Notes: generated by a model not told the origin, from the letters alone. 64,000 nucleotides of DNA from Dyadobacter sp. CECT 9275 (GCF_907164905.1 NZ_CAJRAF010000001.1:1027001-1091000), one strand, 5' to 3'. Shown: positions 1-9,189, counted from the first letter of the stretch. A program made the numbers and translations.

Positions 1-126
1 TGCCACTACACCACGGTCACCTACGCCGCCAACCAGAACGGGCTTCCCGTTAAGAAGAGGGTTATTCTTTCGCTCAACTGATACAAAAAAGGTGTCCAGG
101 TCAAAATGCAATATGGTTCTGTCCAT
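1..126 (-). CDS. dinB: Y-family DNA polymerase (DinB/UmuC type), N-terminal 42 residues only
   Basis: The minus strand from 126 to the window edge reads an open frame that starts [20 protein letters not shown]. This is the typical start of Y-family translesion polymerases: the first catalytic aspartates sit in the HFDLD motif and are followed by FFVSVE. Such enzymes copy past DNA damage with low fidelity. The rest of the gene lies outside the window. It is divergent from an XRE-S24 repressor gene at 288, with operator-like palindromes between them, so damage-controlled expression is likely. Whether it is a stand-alone Pol IV or a UmuC-type partner of the S24 protein cannot be decided from 42 residues. 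Confidence 0.85.
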   Translation of the reverse strand, partial: MDRTILHFDLDTFFVSVERKNNPLLNGKPVLVGGVGDRGVVA

Positions 127-144
127 GGCGATTTGGAATTTTTA

Positions 145-152
145 CAAATTTA
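145..152 (-). promoter_or_regulatory. Probable -7 box of the dinB promoter
   Basis: On the minus strand this is TAAATTTG, a full match to the Bacteroidota -7 consensus TAnnTTTG. It would place the transcript start about 12 bases before the dinB ATG. No clean -33 box is visible at the usual distance. The operator at 153-165 directly abuts it upstream, where a bound repressor would block polymerase. Confidence 0.5.
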
Positions 153-207
153 TGGATTTATTCCAAATGTATGGAGAATATCCATGAGTTGCCAAGGATT
201 TATTCCA
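153..207. promoter_or_regulatory. Three TGGA-N5-TCCA operator half-palindromes between dinB and the S24 repressor
   Basis: The dinB/repressor intergenic region holds TGGATTTATTCCA (153-165), TGGAGAATATCCA (172-184) and AGGATTTATTCCA (195-207). The 14-base string GGATTTATTCCAAA is repeated exactly at 154 and 196, 42 bases apart. Each site is a short palindrome of the LexA-operator kind. The likely ligand is the XRE-S24 protein encoded at 288, which would repress itself and the divergent polymerase until DNA damage. A closely related double site occurs in the prophage at 62827-62861. Confidence 0.65.
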
Positions 208-287
208 AAAAAAATGTAGGTTTGTTGTATTGAAGAATTTGGCACAGATTATTTTCTATAATTGATGACCAGTTAAACTCATCGTAT

Positions 288-1049
288 ATGCCGATCGAAG
301 CAGAATTCAAGCGTTTCAAACAAATCAGAGAGGAGCTAAATTTCACGCAGTCCGCTTTTGCTGAGCAGATTGGAGCAGGCGTTACAACAGCTGACATAGA
401 ACGAGGGCGTACCAGAATACCCGGGCAGGTGGTGAAGGAACTTTTAAAGCAGTACAATATCAATCCGCTGTGGCTGTTCGGAGAGAGTGAGCAGAAATAT
501 CTGAATCCAGGGAAAGTATCGACAGGGCCTAGCGTTATTACGATTGACAACACCGGCAAAGAGAATATTGTGCTGGTAAGTGCCAAGGCGGCGGCCGGAT
601 ACCCGCATAATATCGGCGATGCCCGGTGGTTTGAATCTCTCCCCGCGTTTACGATCCCGTTACCGGAATACCGGAATGCATCCTTCAGAGGATTTCAGGT
701 GGATGGTGATAGTATGATGCCTGTATTACATTCGGGGGAATGGATTGTGAGCAGGGCCGTTGACGACTGGGAGAACCTCAGTGCCAAGCGTATGTATGTG
801 ATTATCACTGCGGATAGTATTTTGGTTAAAAAAATAAGAAAGGACAAAGGAAGTACCTACATAAATCTTATTTCAATTAACCCGGAATATGATCCTATCC
901 GTCTGGATCGCAGTGAGATCCGCGAATTATGGCAGGTGAACAGTAAGATTACTTTTGATCTGGAAGCCGACATGCAGGATGTATCCTTGCAAAACATACA
1001 TCAGCAAATGAAGGAATTAAAAGAGGAAGTGCGGAAATTGGCGAGATAA
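288..1049 (+). CDS. XRE-family helix-turn-helix repressor with S24 (LexA/UmuD-like) autocleavage domain
   Basis: The 253-residue protein has an N-terminal XRE-type helix-turn-helix (about residues 8-60) and a C-terminal S24 peptidase fold (about 95-215). The catalytic serine is S142 in GDSMMPVLHSGEW and the lysine is K181 or K182 in ILVKKI. AAAGYP at 101-106 contains the Ala-Gly bond typically cut in LexA/CI/UmuD-type proteins. The C-terminus is a charged helix. It is divergent from a Y-family polymerase, with three palindromic sites between them. The simplest reading is a damage-inducible repressor of the mutagenesis gene that is inactivated by RecA-stimulated self-cleavage. Calling it the cell's LexA would go too far, because the N-terminus is XRE-type rather than winged-helix. 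Confidence 0.85.
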   Translation: MPIEAEFKRFKQIREELNFTQSAFAEQIGAGVTTADIERGRTRIPGQVVKELLKQYNINPLWLFGESEQKYLNPGKVSTGPSVITIDNTGKENIVLVSAKAAAGYPHNIGDARWFESLPAFTIPLPEYRNASFRGFQVDGDSMMPVLHSGEWIVSRAVDDWENLSAKRMYVIITADSILVKKIRKDKGSTYINLISINPEYDPIRLDRSEIRELWQVNSKITFDLEADMQDVSLQNIHQQMKELKEEVRKLAR

Positions 1050-1071
1050 GAGAAAGAAAGCGGATTTTTCC

Positions 1072-1611
1072 TTAGGCATAGGGATTCTGTTTGCCTGCGA
1101 TGAGCTTGGATTTCAGCTCCTGCAGCTCCTCCCATTTTCCAAACCTGGCCAGGCTGGCCTGCGTAGGCCACGAGCTCGGGTCCTGTATCTGGAAGCGCGG
1201 TCCCGCATTTTTCAGTATGGAGGTTATCCGGATGGGTGAAGTATCCGCAAGTTTGGTATAGGTATAAATCCCCTCCTTGTTAAGGAGTTCTTCTATTTTT
1301 GGACCAATTCCTTCTATTACTTTCAGGTCATCCGATTTGATATCTACCGGTTCGGGCTTTGGGTACACTGTTTTGGCTACATGGCCCACTGCCGGAGGCC
1401 TTACCGTAGTGGCAGGAAGCTTGATATGTAACTCCTTACAGGCTTTCAGCTCTTCCCTTTTGGAAGTAATTTCCTCTTTAATTCTTCTGATTTTTATAAA
1501 CAGCACAAGCCTCGAAAGCAGATATCCTGCTACGGATACCAGGATAAGAACAGCGGCTATTTCAATTATAGCGACCCATTGTGGTGGCAGGCTGGTTTGA
1601 AAAAGTGCCAT
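1072..1611 (-). CDS. Membrane protein with C-terminal helix-hairpin-helix domain
   Basis: The 179-residue protein has one N-terminal membrane segment (about residues 12-38, EIAAVLILVSVAGYLLSRLV), a charged linker, and a C-terminal domain from about residue 94. That domain contains the hairpin IEGIGPKIEELLNKEGIYTY, which resembles the helix-hairpin-helix of COG3743/DUF4332-type proteins. In soluble relatives such hairpins bind DNA non-specifically; here the domain is tethered to the inner membrane and its role is unknown. It is the last gene of a three-gene minus-strand cluster after an OmpA protein and a diverged paralogue at 1653. Confidence 0.7.
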   Translation of the reverse strand: MALFQTSLPPQWVAIIEIAAVLILVSVAGYLLSRLVLFIKIRRIKEEITSKREELKACKELHIKLPATTVRPPAVGHVAKTVYPKPEPVDIKSDDLKVIEGIGPKIEELLNKEGIYTYTKLADTSPIRITSILKNAGPRFQIQDPSSWPTQASLARFGKWEELQELKSKLIAGKQNPYA

Positions 1612-1652
1612 AATTTAGATGAGTTATGAGGGTGATAGCAAGCAAAATTAAG

Positions 1653-2171
1653 TCAGGATTTTATATTTTTAAGGAGTTCTTCCTGTAATTCGCGGAGATC
1701 GTCCCACTTATTAGCGGCGGCAAGTCCTGCCTGCTGCTGCCACATGACTATATCCCTTATTTGATAATTTTCATTCCATTTGGAAAGTTCCTGTTTCAAA
1801 CGCAGCGGCTGAAAGTGGTGCAGCTGCCGGTAGGTATAAATACCGGTTTGGTTCAATTGCTGCTGATGCTCTTCCTGTATACCGTTTATTTTTGTGAGGT
1901 CATCTTTTTCAATCGGCAGATGAGGTTCCGCAGGCAGGGGCTCACTGCTCGTTTCGCCTGTATCTCTGAGCATGTCGTTCTGGAACTTGGACCTTATATT
2001 AAGACAATTATCAAGGTCGTATTCCAGTTTTGAGAGTATTCCGGCCCATTCATTCATTGCTTTTTTATGGCCTGTCTGCCCGATAGCAAATCCTAACAGC
2101 AAAGCAATTGTTATCATCAGCCCATACTGCAGGAGAATATCAGGATTCTGAGGTATATGGATCTCGAACAT
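1653..2171 (-). CDS. Membrane protein, diverged paralogue of the helix-hairpin-helix protein at 1072
   Basis: About 172 residues. ATG at 2171 (MFEIHIPQNPD) is preferred over an upstream TTG at 2195. It has the same layout as its neighbour: an N-terminal membrane helix (LMITIALLLGFAIG), a linker and a C-terminal module. The module aligns by eye with the neighbour (INGIQEEHQQQLNQTGIYTY against IEGIGPKIEELLNKEGIYTY, then both end in a KWDDLRELQ/KWEELQELK helix). The glycines of the hairpin are partly lost, so nucleic-acid binding is doubtful here. It lies 13 bases after the OmpA stop and is probably co-transcribed with it. Confidence 0.65.
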   Translation of the reverse strand: MFEIHIPQNPDILLQYGLMITIALLLGFAIGQTGHKKAMNEWAGILSKLEYDLDNCLNIRSKFQNDMLRDTGETSSEPLPAEPHLPIEKDDLTKINGIQEEHQQQLNQTGIYTYRQLHHFQPLRLKQELSKWNENYQIRDIVMWQQQAGLAAANKWDDLRELQEELLKNIKS

Positions 2172-2184
2172 GGATAAAGTTAAT

Positions 2185-3093
2185 TTACTGAACAACTAAT
2201 GTAACACGGCGGTTAGCTCTTTTACCCTGAATTGTATTGTTTGGTAATTTTGGCTCTGTTTCTCCTTTTCCTCTTGCTATGATCTGTGAGCCATCCATGC
2301 CCATGGCCATCAATTTCATTTTAACCGAATAGGCTCTCTTTTTTGATAACTGCATATTCCATTCTGCACTGTCCTCGTTGTCAGTATGCCCAGTCAGGAT
2401 TAATTTTTGACCGGCATGGGATCCTAGGTATTTTTTTGCTTCCATCAGGAAAGTCTCATTTTCCTTCGTTTTAATATAGTCCGCACTGGCATATGGAAAG
2501 TAAAGGTCAATCGGCTTAAAAATACTCTCGAATTTCTGGTCTTCTGCCAGATCCTTTTCCGTGAGCAATAGTCTTTTTTTAATCCGAAACGAGATCGCAC
2601 CACGCAGAGAGTCGCCGGAGACCGCCAGTGTATCCTTTTCAATTCCGGATATAGCAAGGAGGGAGTCGGCAATGCCATTGGTTAAAAACAGCTTTTTTAC
2701 CGTAGCGGCCCTTGCGAGTCCAAGATTCGAAAAGGAAGAATCATCGTTTCTTTCCATTGGCAGGTACTTTCCTGTTATTTCCAGTTTTTTGTCAGGATTT
2801 GAAATGAGGATTTGTTTGAGAGAATCGATAAGAAAATGAGCGGAGGTATAATCGGTAGGGGAAGCATCCGATAAGCGGAATATAAAGTCGTTTTCAGTAA
2901 AGAACCTTTTCTTGCTGTGGCCGGTAGCCGGGGGGCTTGGCAGTGAGGAGTCGGTATATCCGGGTGTACTCAGGCCGAATGACGGTAAAAGTTGCGCGTC
3001 ACAAAGCTGCCTGATATGGCAAACATGCCAGTAGGTTGATCCTGCGATCCAAAATATCAGCAACGTCCATAAAAGCGCTTTGTTCTTTTCCAT
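2185..3093 (-). CDS. OmpA-family protein with single N-terminal membrane anchor
   Basis: The 302-residue protein has an N-terminal hydrophobic segment (about residues 8-25). The C-terminal half is an OmpA-like peptidoglycan-binding domain with the signatures LTGHTDNEDSAEWNMQLSKK and GKGETEPKLPNNT...KRANRRV. A weaker related repeat (ITGKYLPMERNDDSSFSNLGLARA) lies in the middle. It probably spans from the inner membrane to the peptidoglycan. It is the first gene of a cluster with two membrane helix-hairpin-helix proteins, so the three may form one envelope complex; that last point is inference. Confidence 0.8.
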   Translation of the reverse strand: MEKNKALLWTLLIFWIAGSTYWHVCHIRQLCDAQLLPSFGLSTPGYTDSSLPSPPATGHSKKRFFTENDFIFRLSDASPTDYTSAHFLIDSLKQILISNPDKKLEITGKYLPMERNDDSSFSNLGLARAATVKKLFLTNGIADSLLAISGIEKDTLAVSGDSLRGAISFRIKKRLLLTEKDLAEDQKFESIFKPIDLYFPYASADYIKTKENETFLMEAKKYLGSHAGQKLILTGHTDNEDSAEWNMQLSKKRAYSVKMKLMAMGMDGSQIIARGKGETEPKLPNNTIQGKRANRRVTLVVQ

Positions 3094-3190
3094 AGCTTAC
3101 AGGCCAGATTTTTTCCTCAGACTCAGTTAAAAGTATTTGGTCACTTAAATATAACTACCTGTAATGCAATCCTCATGAGCTAACAGGAAA

Positions 3191-3223
3191 AGAGCCACCT
3201 GTTTGTTCTGCACAGGTGGCTCT
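3191..3223 (-). terminator. Intrinsic terminator after rho (works on both strands)
   Basis: A perfect 12-bp stem (AGAGCCACCTGT with ACAGGTGGCTCT) and a 9-base loop, flanked by A-runs on one side and T-runs on the other. It begins six bases after the rho stop codon and ends rho transcription on the minus strand. Confidence 0.85.
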
Positions 3224-3228
3224 TTTGT

Positions 3229-4989
3229 TTATCGGTTCATGGAGATCAGGAATTCTTCATTGTTCCTGGTACCTTTCATGTGTTCGAGCAGGAAGTCCAT
3301 TGATTCCATCGGGTTCATGTCCGACATGTGTTTCCTCAGGATCCATACTTTTTTCAGCGTTTCTTTATCCAGCAGCAGATCTTCCCGGCGTGTACCCGAC
3401 GCCATTACGTCGATAGCGGGGAATACGCGCTTGTTGCTCAGCTTGCGGTCAAGCTGAAGTTCCATGTTACCGGTACCTTTGAATTCCTCAAAAATCACTT
3501 CGTCCATTTTTGAACCCGTATCAATCAACGCAGTAGCAATGATCGTGAGCGAGCCGCCGTTTTCAACATTTCGGGCCGCACCAAAAAAACGTTTGGGTTT
3601 GTGTAACGCATTAGCATCCACACCCCCGGAAAGTATCTTTCCTGATGAAGGAACAACGGTATTATATGCTCTTGCCAGACGGGTGATGGAGTCGAGTAAA
3701 ATGACTACGTCGTGGCCGCACTCAACCATCCTTTTTGCCTTTTCAAGTACAATACTTGCCACTTTCACGTGGCGGTCAGCCTGCTCGTCAAAGGTGGAAG
3801 CGATTACCTCCGCACGAACGCTCCGCTGCATATCTGTTACTTCTTCCGGACGTTCATCGATCAGTAAAATCAAAAGAAATACTTCGGGATGGTTACGGGT
3901 AATGGCATTTGCTATTTCTTTCAGCAATACTGTTTTCCCTGTTTTGGGTTGTGCCACAATCATGCCACGCTGGCCCTTGCCAATAGGGGCAAAGAGATCC
4001 AGTATCCTGGTAGAATACTGATCGGGGCGTGAGCTTAGCTTAAGACATTCATCGGGGAAAAGAGGAGTCAGGTACTCAAAAGGAATCCGGTCTCTTATTT
4101 CTTCGGTTGTCTTACCATTTACAGTCTCCACACGAAGAAGAGCAAAATATTTTTCGCCTTCCTTAGGAGGACGGATCTGTCCTTTTACGGTGTCACCCGT
4201 TTTAAGCCCGAAAAGTTTTATTTGTGAGGGTGATACGTAAATGTCGTCGGGGCTGGCCAGATAGTTGTAATCTGCTGATCTGAGAAAGCCATATCCGCCA
4301 TCCTGCATAATTTCAAGCACACCCTCGTTGAGGATAAGGCCGTCAAATTCACGGACGTAGTTGTTGTAATTTTTTTTTATTTTGGAAGAAGGATCCTCAC
4401 GTTGTGCCTGATTCTGAGGCTGTGGACGTTCGGCTGGTTCTTGTACAGGACGAAAGGGTTTCTCTTCTGTTTCCTGGGATTGCGGAGTATCTGCTGCTCC
4501 TTCGGTTGCTTCATCAGTCAGAACAGAAGGCGTTTCGGTGATTTCATTCTGCAGGTCGGCCACAGGAGGTAACTCTTCCCGGCCCAGGTCGTCCAGTGTG
4601 TCACCTTCGGAACCCATATCCGGAATGATTTCGAGGTTACGGGGGCGTGTATCAAAAAGAGGTGCGGGAGCTTGCGGTCTTGTTTCCTTTTTTTGTTTGG
4701 GGCCACGCGGAGGTGTTTTGCTGACAGGTTGCGGTATACTGGGGGTATCTGCCACAACCGGGCGCCTCGCTCTTTTTTTCTTCGGTTCATCACTGGCAGT
4801 ATCCGTTTCTGCCGGATCCGGTGTTTCTGATACGACGTTGGCTGTGGTAGCTTGAGTTTCCTGTTGGGATACTATTCTATTTATTAATTCTTTCTTTTGA
4901 ATTTTGTTTAAGTCGGAGATACCCAGGCTTGCCGCTATCTCTTTCAGCTCTGATAGAAGCTTAATGTTCAATTCATCGGTTGTAAGCAT
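3229..4989 (-). CDS. rho: Transcription termination factor Rho
   Basis: The 586-residue protein is longer than E. coli Rho (about 420) because of a proline- and charge-rich insertion (about residues 45-210) after the N-terminal Rho_N helix domain ([26 protein letters not shown]). A cold-shock-type RNA-binding domain follows ([16 protein letters not shown]). The RecA-like ATPase has a Walker A QPKTGKT at about residues 347-353 with K352, the Walker B region [17 protein letters not shown], and the Q/R-loop areas. It is a hexameric helicase that ends transcription of untranslated RNA. Long low-complexity insertions are common in Bacteroidota Rho. A strong terminator lies directly downstream. Confidence 0.97.
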   Translation of the reverse strand: MLTTDELNIKLLSELKEIAASLGISDLNKIQKKELINRIVSQQETQATTANVVSETPDPAETDTASDEPKKKRARRPVVADTPSIPQPVSKTPPRGPKQKKETRPQAPAPLFDTRPRNLEIIPDMGSEGDTLDDLGREELPPVADLQNEITETPSVLTDEATEGAADTPQSQETEEKPFRPVQEPAERPQPQNQAQREDPSSKIKKNYNNYVREFDGLILNEGVLEIMQDGGYGFLRSADYNYLASPDDIYVSPSQIKLFGLKTGDTVKGQIRPPKEGEKYFALLRVETVNGKTTEEIRDRIPFEYLTPLFPDECLKLSSRPDQYSTRILDLFAPIGKGQRGMIVAQPKTGKTVLLKEIANAITRNHPEVFLLILLIDERPEEVTDMQRSVRAEVIASTFDEQADRHVKVASIVLEKAKRMVECGHDVVILLDSITRLARAYNTVVPSSGKILSGGVDANALHKPKRFFGAARNVENGGSLTIIATALIDTGSKMDEVIFEEFKGTGNMELQLDRKLSNKRVFPAIDVMASGTRREDLLLDKETLKKVWILRKHMSDMNPMESMDFLLEHMKGTRNNEEFLISMNR

Positions 4990-5504
4990 ACAGAAAATAG
5001 AAGGTAAGATGATTTCTTACCGGATGAGTTTTTTGGATGTGAATGTAAATTGTTAAAATCTCGAGAACTGAAGCCCCGAATTCATGTGACGGTCATTGAT
5101 GTATGTATATGTATTTTTAAAATCTGAATTTCCGTCCAAGAGTGCCGGAATGATTTGGAAGATCAACTTAGAGCGTTTGCAATATTAAAATTAACGAAAT
5201 GGTGATGGGTGTAAAATACTTAAAGAGTGTGATATATTTTTGATAACGCAGATAGCTACCTCTGAAATCTGAAAAATAAACCTGGGGGGAAATTCGGGTG
5301 AGTATCGTCGGACGAAGATATGATATACTTAAAAAGAAAACAAATAAATATCCTAATATTTTCTTTAAAAACAGGTAAACATTTAAAATGTGGCGGATGG
5401 TTCCATCAATGGGTATAAATTTAACATAAATTAATCCGTTTCAGGGGACTGAGTTTTCAGTGACGTTAGTTTTTATCCGATTAAAACCGGAGTTTTGCAG
5501 CATT
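4990..5504. other. Gene-free region between rho and coaX
   Basis: About 515 bases separate the divergent genes rho and coaX. No credible reading frame is present. It should hold both promoters and the rho leader. A small inverted repeat (GGTAAG...CTTACC, about 5003-5021) lies just upstream of the rho ATG. TATTTTTG near 5234 resembles a -7 box on the plus strand but has no good partner. I could not assign promoters with confidence. Confidence 0.5.
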
Positions 5505-6221
5505 ATGAACATCGTCATCGACTGTGGGAACACATATTCCAAAATGGGCTGGTTTGAAGATGGTAGGATAGTTGACCATCGGCGGGGTTTGCTGCTCGGT
5601 GAGGTCGTAGATCTAATCAGAAATAACCTGCCTGACAGGATTATGTTTTCTTCGGTAAGTCTTACTGCCGAAGAATTTGTAAAAAATTTGGGAGTTGAGG
5701 TACCCGTAATGAACTTATCCCCGGAAACGCCATTGCCGGTACGTAAGGATTATTTTACCCCTCATACATTGGGTGCAGACAGAATTGCGGCTGCTGTTGG
5801 GGCTAACTGGCTGTATCCGGGTGAAGATATCATCGTGATTGATATGGGTACATGTATTACATACGACTGGATTGATAAAAATGCGGTATTCCAGGGAGGA
5901 CTTATTTCGCCAGGCGTAAAAATGCGATTTAACGCTGTTCATACGTTTACAAAACGGTTACCGCTGCTGGAACCTCAAAAGGAGCCAGTGTTTGTTGGGA
6001 AAAGTACAAAGGAAGCTATTGAAAGCGGGATCATGAATGGTGTGCTGGCAGAAATGCAGGGAATTATAGACAGGTACCGACACAATTCGGGCGCAATGCG
6101 CGTACTTATATGCGGCGGGGATGCCTCTTTCTTTGAAAGTAGCCTGAAACCACCCATCTTTGCAGTACCGGAACTAGTTTTAATCGGTTTGAACAGAATT
6201 TTAACATATAATGTCTCTTAA
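5505..6221 (+). CDS. coaX: Type III pantothenate kinase CoaX
   Basis: This enzyme phosphorylates pantothenate in the first step of coenzyme A synthesis. The start is set at ATG 5505 (MNIVIDCGNTYSKMGW), because the family begins with this phosphate-binding DxGNT motif; an upstream in-frame start at 5460 would add residues not seen in the family. Other signatures are TLGADRIAAAVGA (middle) and VIDMGTCITYD, the ATP/pantothenate site of the ASKHA fold, followed by GGLISPG. At 238 residues it has the usual length. The last 11 bases overlap the next gene, which indicates co-transcription with the outer-membrane protein at 6211 and lptC. Confidence 0.93.
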   Translation: MNIVIDCGNTYSKMGWFEDGRIVDHRRGLLLGEVVDLIRNNLPDRIMFSSVSLTAEEFVKNLGVEVPVMNLSPETPLPVRKDYFTPHTLGADRIAAAVGANWLYPGEDIIVIDMGTCITYDWIDKNAVFQGGLISPGVKMRFNAVHTFTKRLPLLEPQKEPVFVGKSTKEAIESGIMNGVLAEMQGIIDRYRHNSGAMRVLICGGDASFFESSLKPPIFAVPELVLIGLNRILTYNVS

Positions 6222-7509
6222 AAATAGGTTTAGATTATTAACATTGACAATTACCTTAGGTTGGAATTGTTGGTTTGCTATTCATTCAGATGCCCAGGGA
6301 TTGGGCAATTCACCTTATTCTTCTTTGGGTATCGGTGAATTTTATGGAGAATCTTTTTCAGATAATTCGGGAATGGGCCAGTCCGGTGTAAGTGTGGGAA
6401 ATGGCTTTCAAATCAATAACCTTAACCCTGCTCTTTGGGTCAGGAACAGGTTTACAACGCTTGATTTCGGATTAATCGGTCAATATAAAAAAATTGATTC
6501 GGGAAAAAACAGGCAGACCAACGTCGGTGGGAACCTGGCCTATGTGGCATTGTCCTTTCCGATCAGCACCAAATGGAATGTGGGTGTAAGCCTGAAACCC
6601 TACAGTTTTGTGGATTTCGAAAATGAATACGCCAGGATTGTTCCAGGTACCCCTTATTACGCTTATTATATCACCAGCGGAAAGGGCGGAATCAATAAAG
6701 CTTCGCTCAATAATGCGGTCCAGATCGGCAAATATTTAAGCTTGGGTATTGAGGCAACTTACTTTTTTGGCAATATAAGAAGAGGCTCGGAAGTACAAAT
6801 TCCGTTACCTTTTGGGGAGGGTGGAAATTATATGGTTGGTCTCAATGAACGTACAACAGTTTCTGATTTTTCCTTTCGTGGAGGTGCGGCTGTGCGCATC
6901 CCGATAAAAAAGGATAACAAGCTGTTCCTTAACGTAGGGGGAACCTATAGCCTGGGATCTCAGCTTGCCTCAACGCAGACGGTTTCTTTTGAACTCACCC
7001 AAGGCGGTAGTAATGTAGTTGCACCTGATACCCTGGACAATAACCTGGGCGGGTCAATGACCTTACCGACCCAATACCAGGCTGGGCTAAGCCTTGAATG
7101 GCCCTATAAACTGATCTTGTCGGCTGATTTTAACCACCAGGGATGGAGCGGTTACAAAAGTTTTTCTAACTCCAACGATGGGCTGCGCAGTATTAACAGG
7201 ATCAATTTAGGGGCGGAGTACCTGCCTAATATTTCATCACTCAGTTATTTCAATCTGGTGCGTTACAGAATCGGGTTCAGTACCGGGCCAACGCCCTATG
7301 TTGTGAATGGAACAGGTATTAATGATACCAATGTGAGCCTGGGCCTAACATTCCCGATGGGCGGGCGTTTTTCTAATTATATATCGGTAGCCTTTTTGGC
7401 CGGACAACGCGGAACGGGCGGCGCGGGGATGATCAAGGAACGTTATGGACGCGTCATATTAGGTTTGACACTGATGGACCGGTGGTTCCAGAAGCAAAAG
7501 CTTGAGTAA
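6211..7509 (+). CDS. Outer-membrane beta-barrel protein of unknown function
   Basis: The 432-residue protein has an N-terminal signal peptide (ends near HSDAQG) and then alternating aromatic/hydrophobic strands typical of an outer-membrane barrel. It ends RVILGLTLMDRWFQKQKLE. The start of the mature part (GLGNSPYSSLGIGEF...GMGQSGVS...NNLNPA) resembles the FadL/PorV-like family of Bacteroidota outer-membrane proteins. It lies between coaX (11-base overlap) and lptC, so an envelope role fits. No specific substrate can be assigned. Confidence 0.7.
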   Translation: MSLKNRFRLLTLTITLGWNCWFAIHSDAQGLGNSPYSSLGIGEFYGESFSDNSGMGQSGVSVGNGFQINNLNPALWVRNRFTTLDFGLIGQYKKIDSGKNRQTNVGGNLAYVALSFPISTKWNVGVSLKPYSFVDFENEYARIVPGTPYYAYYITSGKGGINKASLNNAVQIGKYLSLGIEATYFFGNIRRGSEVQIPLPFGEGGNYMVGLNERTTVSDFSFRGGAAVRIPIKKDNKLFLNVGGTYSLGSQLASTQTVSFELTQGGSNVVAPDTLDNNLGGSMTLPTQYQAGLSLEWPYKLILSADFNHQGWSGYKSFSNSNDGLRSINRINLGAEYLPNISSLSYFNLVRYRIGFSTGPTPYVVNGTGINDTNVSLGLTFPMGGRFSNYISVAFLAGQRGTGGAGMIKERYGRVILGLTLMDRWFQKQKLE

Positions 7510-7525
7510 AATCAATTGGTTTTTA

Positions 7526-8101
7526 ATGAAATTCTTTGTGCTTCAAGGTGATGGTCTGGGATATGTTCGCAGGTTTTATCTGTTGCTGATTCCTGTACAC
7601 ATCCTGCTTTTGACTTCATGTGAAGAAAAAAAGAATAAGGTGGGCGCACTTTATGAAGGGCCGGTTGAGGTGGTCAACAACGTTGAGGTTTTGTATAGCG
7701 AGCAGGGATATCTAAAAGTTCAGATGCGGACGCCGGAACAGCTCAGATACCGCAACGATGATAAGGTCTTTCCCGACACCGTTAATATTAATTTTTACGA
7801 TCCGACCGGAGCACTGATTACCAGGCTTCGGGCTGACTCCGGGCATTATGAAAAAAATGCAGATGTTTTTGTTGTAAAGGGGAAGGTCAGGGTCGTAAAA
7901 TCTCTCACAAAGGAGGTGCTTACCACCTCGGAACTACGGTGGAGTCCAAGAACTCAAAAGGTTTTTACGGATAAACCGCTGTCTGTACGAAACGAACTGA
8001 CCAAAGAAATCACGAATGCTGTGGGAATGGATGCCGAGCAGGATTTTTCGCGGATTGTGTTCAGAAAGGGGACGGGGATTTATCGCTTCTCAGGTCCCTG
8101 A
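7526..8101 (+). CDS. lptC: LPS export lipoprotein LptC
   Basis: About 191 residues. ATG at 7526 is used, because the earlier TTG at 7502 lies inside the previous gene. The N-terminus has a hydrophobic segment ending in a lipobox (LLLTSC), as in Bacteroidota LptC. The body is the OstA/LptC beta-jellyroll repeat (VEVLYSEQGYLKVQMRTPEQ; ITRLRADSGHYEKNADVFVV; LTTSELRWSPRTQKVFTDKP). LptC hands lipopolysaccharide from the LptBFG transporter to LptA-like periplasmic proteins. The gene's last 41 bases overlap the end of the convergent cytochrome gene. Confidence 0.88.
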   Translation: MKFFVLQGDGLGYVRRFYLLLIPVHILLLTSCEEKKNKVGALYEGPVEVVNNVEVLYSEQGYLKVQMRTPEQLRYRNDDKVFPDTVNINFYDPTGALITRLRADSGHYEKNADVFVVKGKVRVVKSLTKEVLTTSELRWSPRTQKVFTDKPLSVRNELTKEITNAVGMDAEQDFSRIVFRKGTGIYRFSGP

Positions 8102-8513
8102 TTTTTTTTACAGGGCAGTTTCTGAGCGCCTCGGCTACTGTTTCAATGGAGGTATACACAGAGTCATTCCCCCATTTGGTTTTCACATAGGTAATAATTT
8201 CAGCGATTTCAAGTTCGGTCAGTTTCTTACTGGCAGGCATAGGGCGCCTGGTCGCAAGGGTGTCTGAGGTGGTTAATACGGTTCCATTTTTGATCAGACA
8301 AGCCATTTTTGCTGCGTCACTGGTTTGGCTGGAGGCAGTCAGTGAAGGATAAAGATTAGCCATCCCCTTCCCATCGTCCTGGTGACAGTTGGCGCAATTC
8401 GTAGTGTAAAGTTGGTAACCTTCCACATAATACTGCTCTTTCTTTAATTCCTCAGCACTCTGGCAACTGACCAAACCTAAAAGAAAAAGAAAGTAAACCG
8501 GTAATCTTTTCAT
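8061..8513 (-). CDS. Small c-type cytochrome lipoprotein
   Basis: 150 residues from ATG 8513 (MKRLPVYFLFLLGLVSCQSAEE), a lipoprotein signal with the lipid cysteine in GLVSC. It has a single haem-binding motif CANCHQDDGKGMANLYPSL, and the axial methionine is probably the one in RRPMPASKKLTELEIAEI, which gives a class I cytochrome c. It starts 14 bases after a Sco1/SenC gene; this pairing in Bacteroidota points to electron delivery to, or assembly of, a cytochrome oxidase. Its 3' end runs antisense into lptC. Confidence 0.88.
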   Translation of the reverse strand: MKRLPVYFLFLLGLVSCQSAEELKKEQYYVEGYQLYTTNCANCHQDDGKGMANLYPSLTASSQTSDAAKMACLIKNGTVLTTSDTLATRRPMPASKKLTELEIAEIITYVKTKWGNDSVYTSIETVAEALRNCPVKKIRDLRSDKSPSPF

Positions 8514-8526
8514 ATAAGGGGCCCTG

Positions 8527-9189
8527 CTACTTTTTATATTCTTCAAGGAGGATGCGGATGTCACCAATTAATTTCTGTGTACCTTCTTCCGTTGTGCCAT
8601 CATAGGTACCACGTACATGCCGGTCCTTATCCACTAAAATAAAAGCGCCGCTATGGATATACCCGCCCTCGGCAGTTTTATCTTCATTGGCTACAATCAT
8701 ATAGCTTTTCTGACCTATTTCATATATTTTTTCTTTCGGCCCTGTCAGAAACTGCCATTGGTTTCCTTCTGCACCCAGGTCTTTGGCATACTGACGGAGT
8801 ACCTGCGGGGTATCATGGTCGGGGTCAATACTATGGGAAACGATCATCACCTGCGGATTATCCCTGAACTCCTTGAATACCTTAAGCATCTGCTTTTTCA
8901 TGACCGGGCAAATGGTCGGACAGGTTGTAAAGAAAAAGTCGGCAATGTAAATTTTGTCCTTCACCAAAGCTTCTGTAACGGTATCTCCATTTTGGTTTAA
9001 AAATTTGAAGGGGGGGATGGTATGGTAAATGGTATCTACAACTTCTTTTCCATCCACTGTTTTGGTAACCCAATCTCTTTCCCCGTAAATAGGCAATTTT
9101 TTACTTTCTGTCTGGCATGATATGGAAAGGAATGCAATAACAGTACCGATCAGGTAAATACTATGGATTTTGTTCAGGCAAAAATTCAT
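8527..9189 (-). CDS. SCO1/SenC family copper chaperone for cytochrome oxidase
   Basis: The 220-residue protein has an N-terminal signal/anchor ending in a lipobox-like LSISC. The thioredoxin-like domain carries the copper-binding pair in TCPTICPVMKKQ and a histidine in GGYIHSGAFILVDK, which are the standard Sco residues. HSIDPDHDTPQVL is also a family signature. It is thought to deliver copper to, or reduce, the CuA site of oxidase subunit II. It is followed by a cytochrome c gene and preceded by a small lipoprotein gene. Confidence 0.92.
   Translation of the reverse strand: MNFCLNKIHSIYLIGTVIAFLSISCQTESKKLPIYGERDWVTKTVDGKEVVDTIYHTIPPFKFLNQNGDTVTEALVKDKIYIADFFFTTCPTICPVMKKQMLKVFKEFRDNPQVMIVSHSIDPDHDTPQVLRQYAKDLGAEGNQWQFLTGPKEKIYEIGQKSYMIVANEDKTAEGGYIHSGAFILVDKDRHVRGTYDGTTEEGTQKLIGDIRILLEEYKK

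Noticed and set aside
3464..4021. Plus-strand open frame of 185 codons opposite rho
   Set aside because: It lies antisense to the highly conserved Rho ATPase domain.
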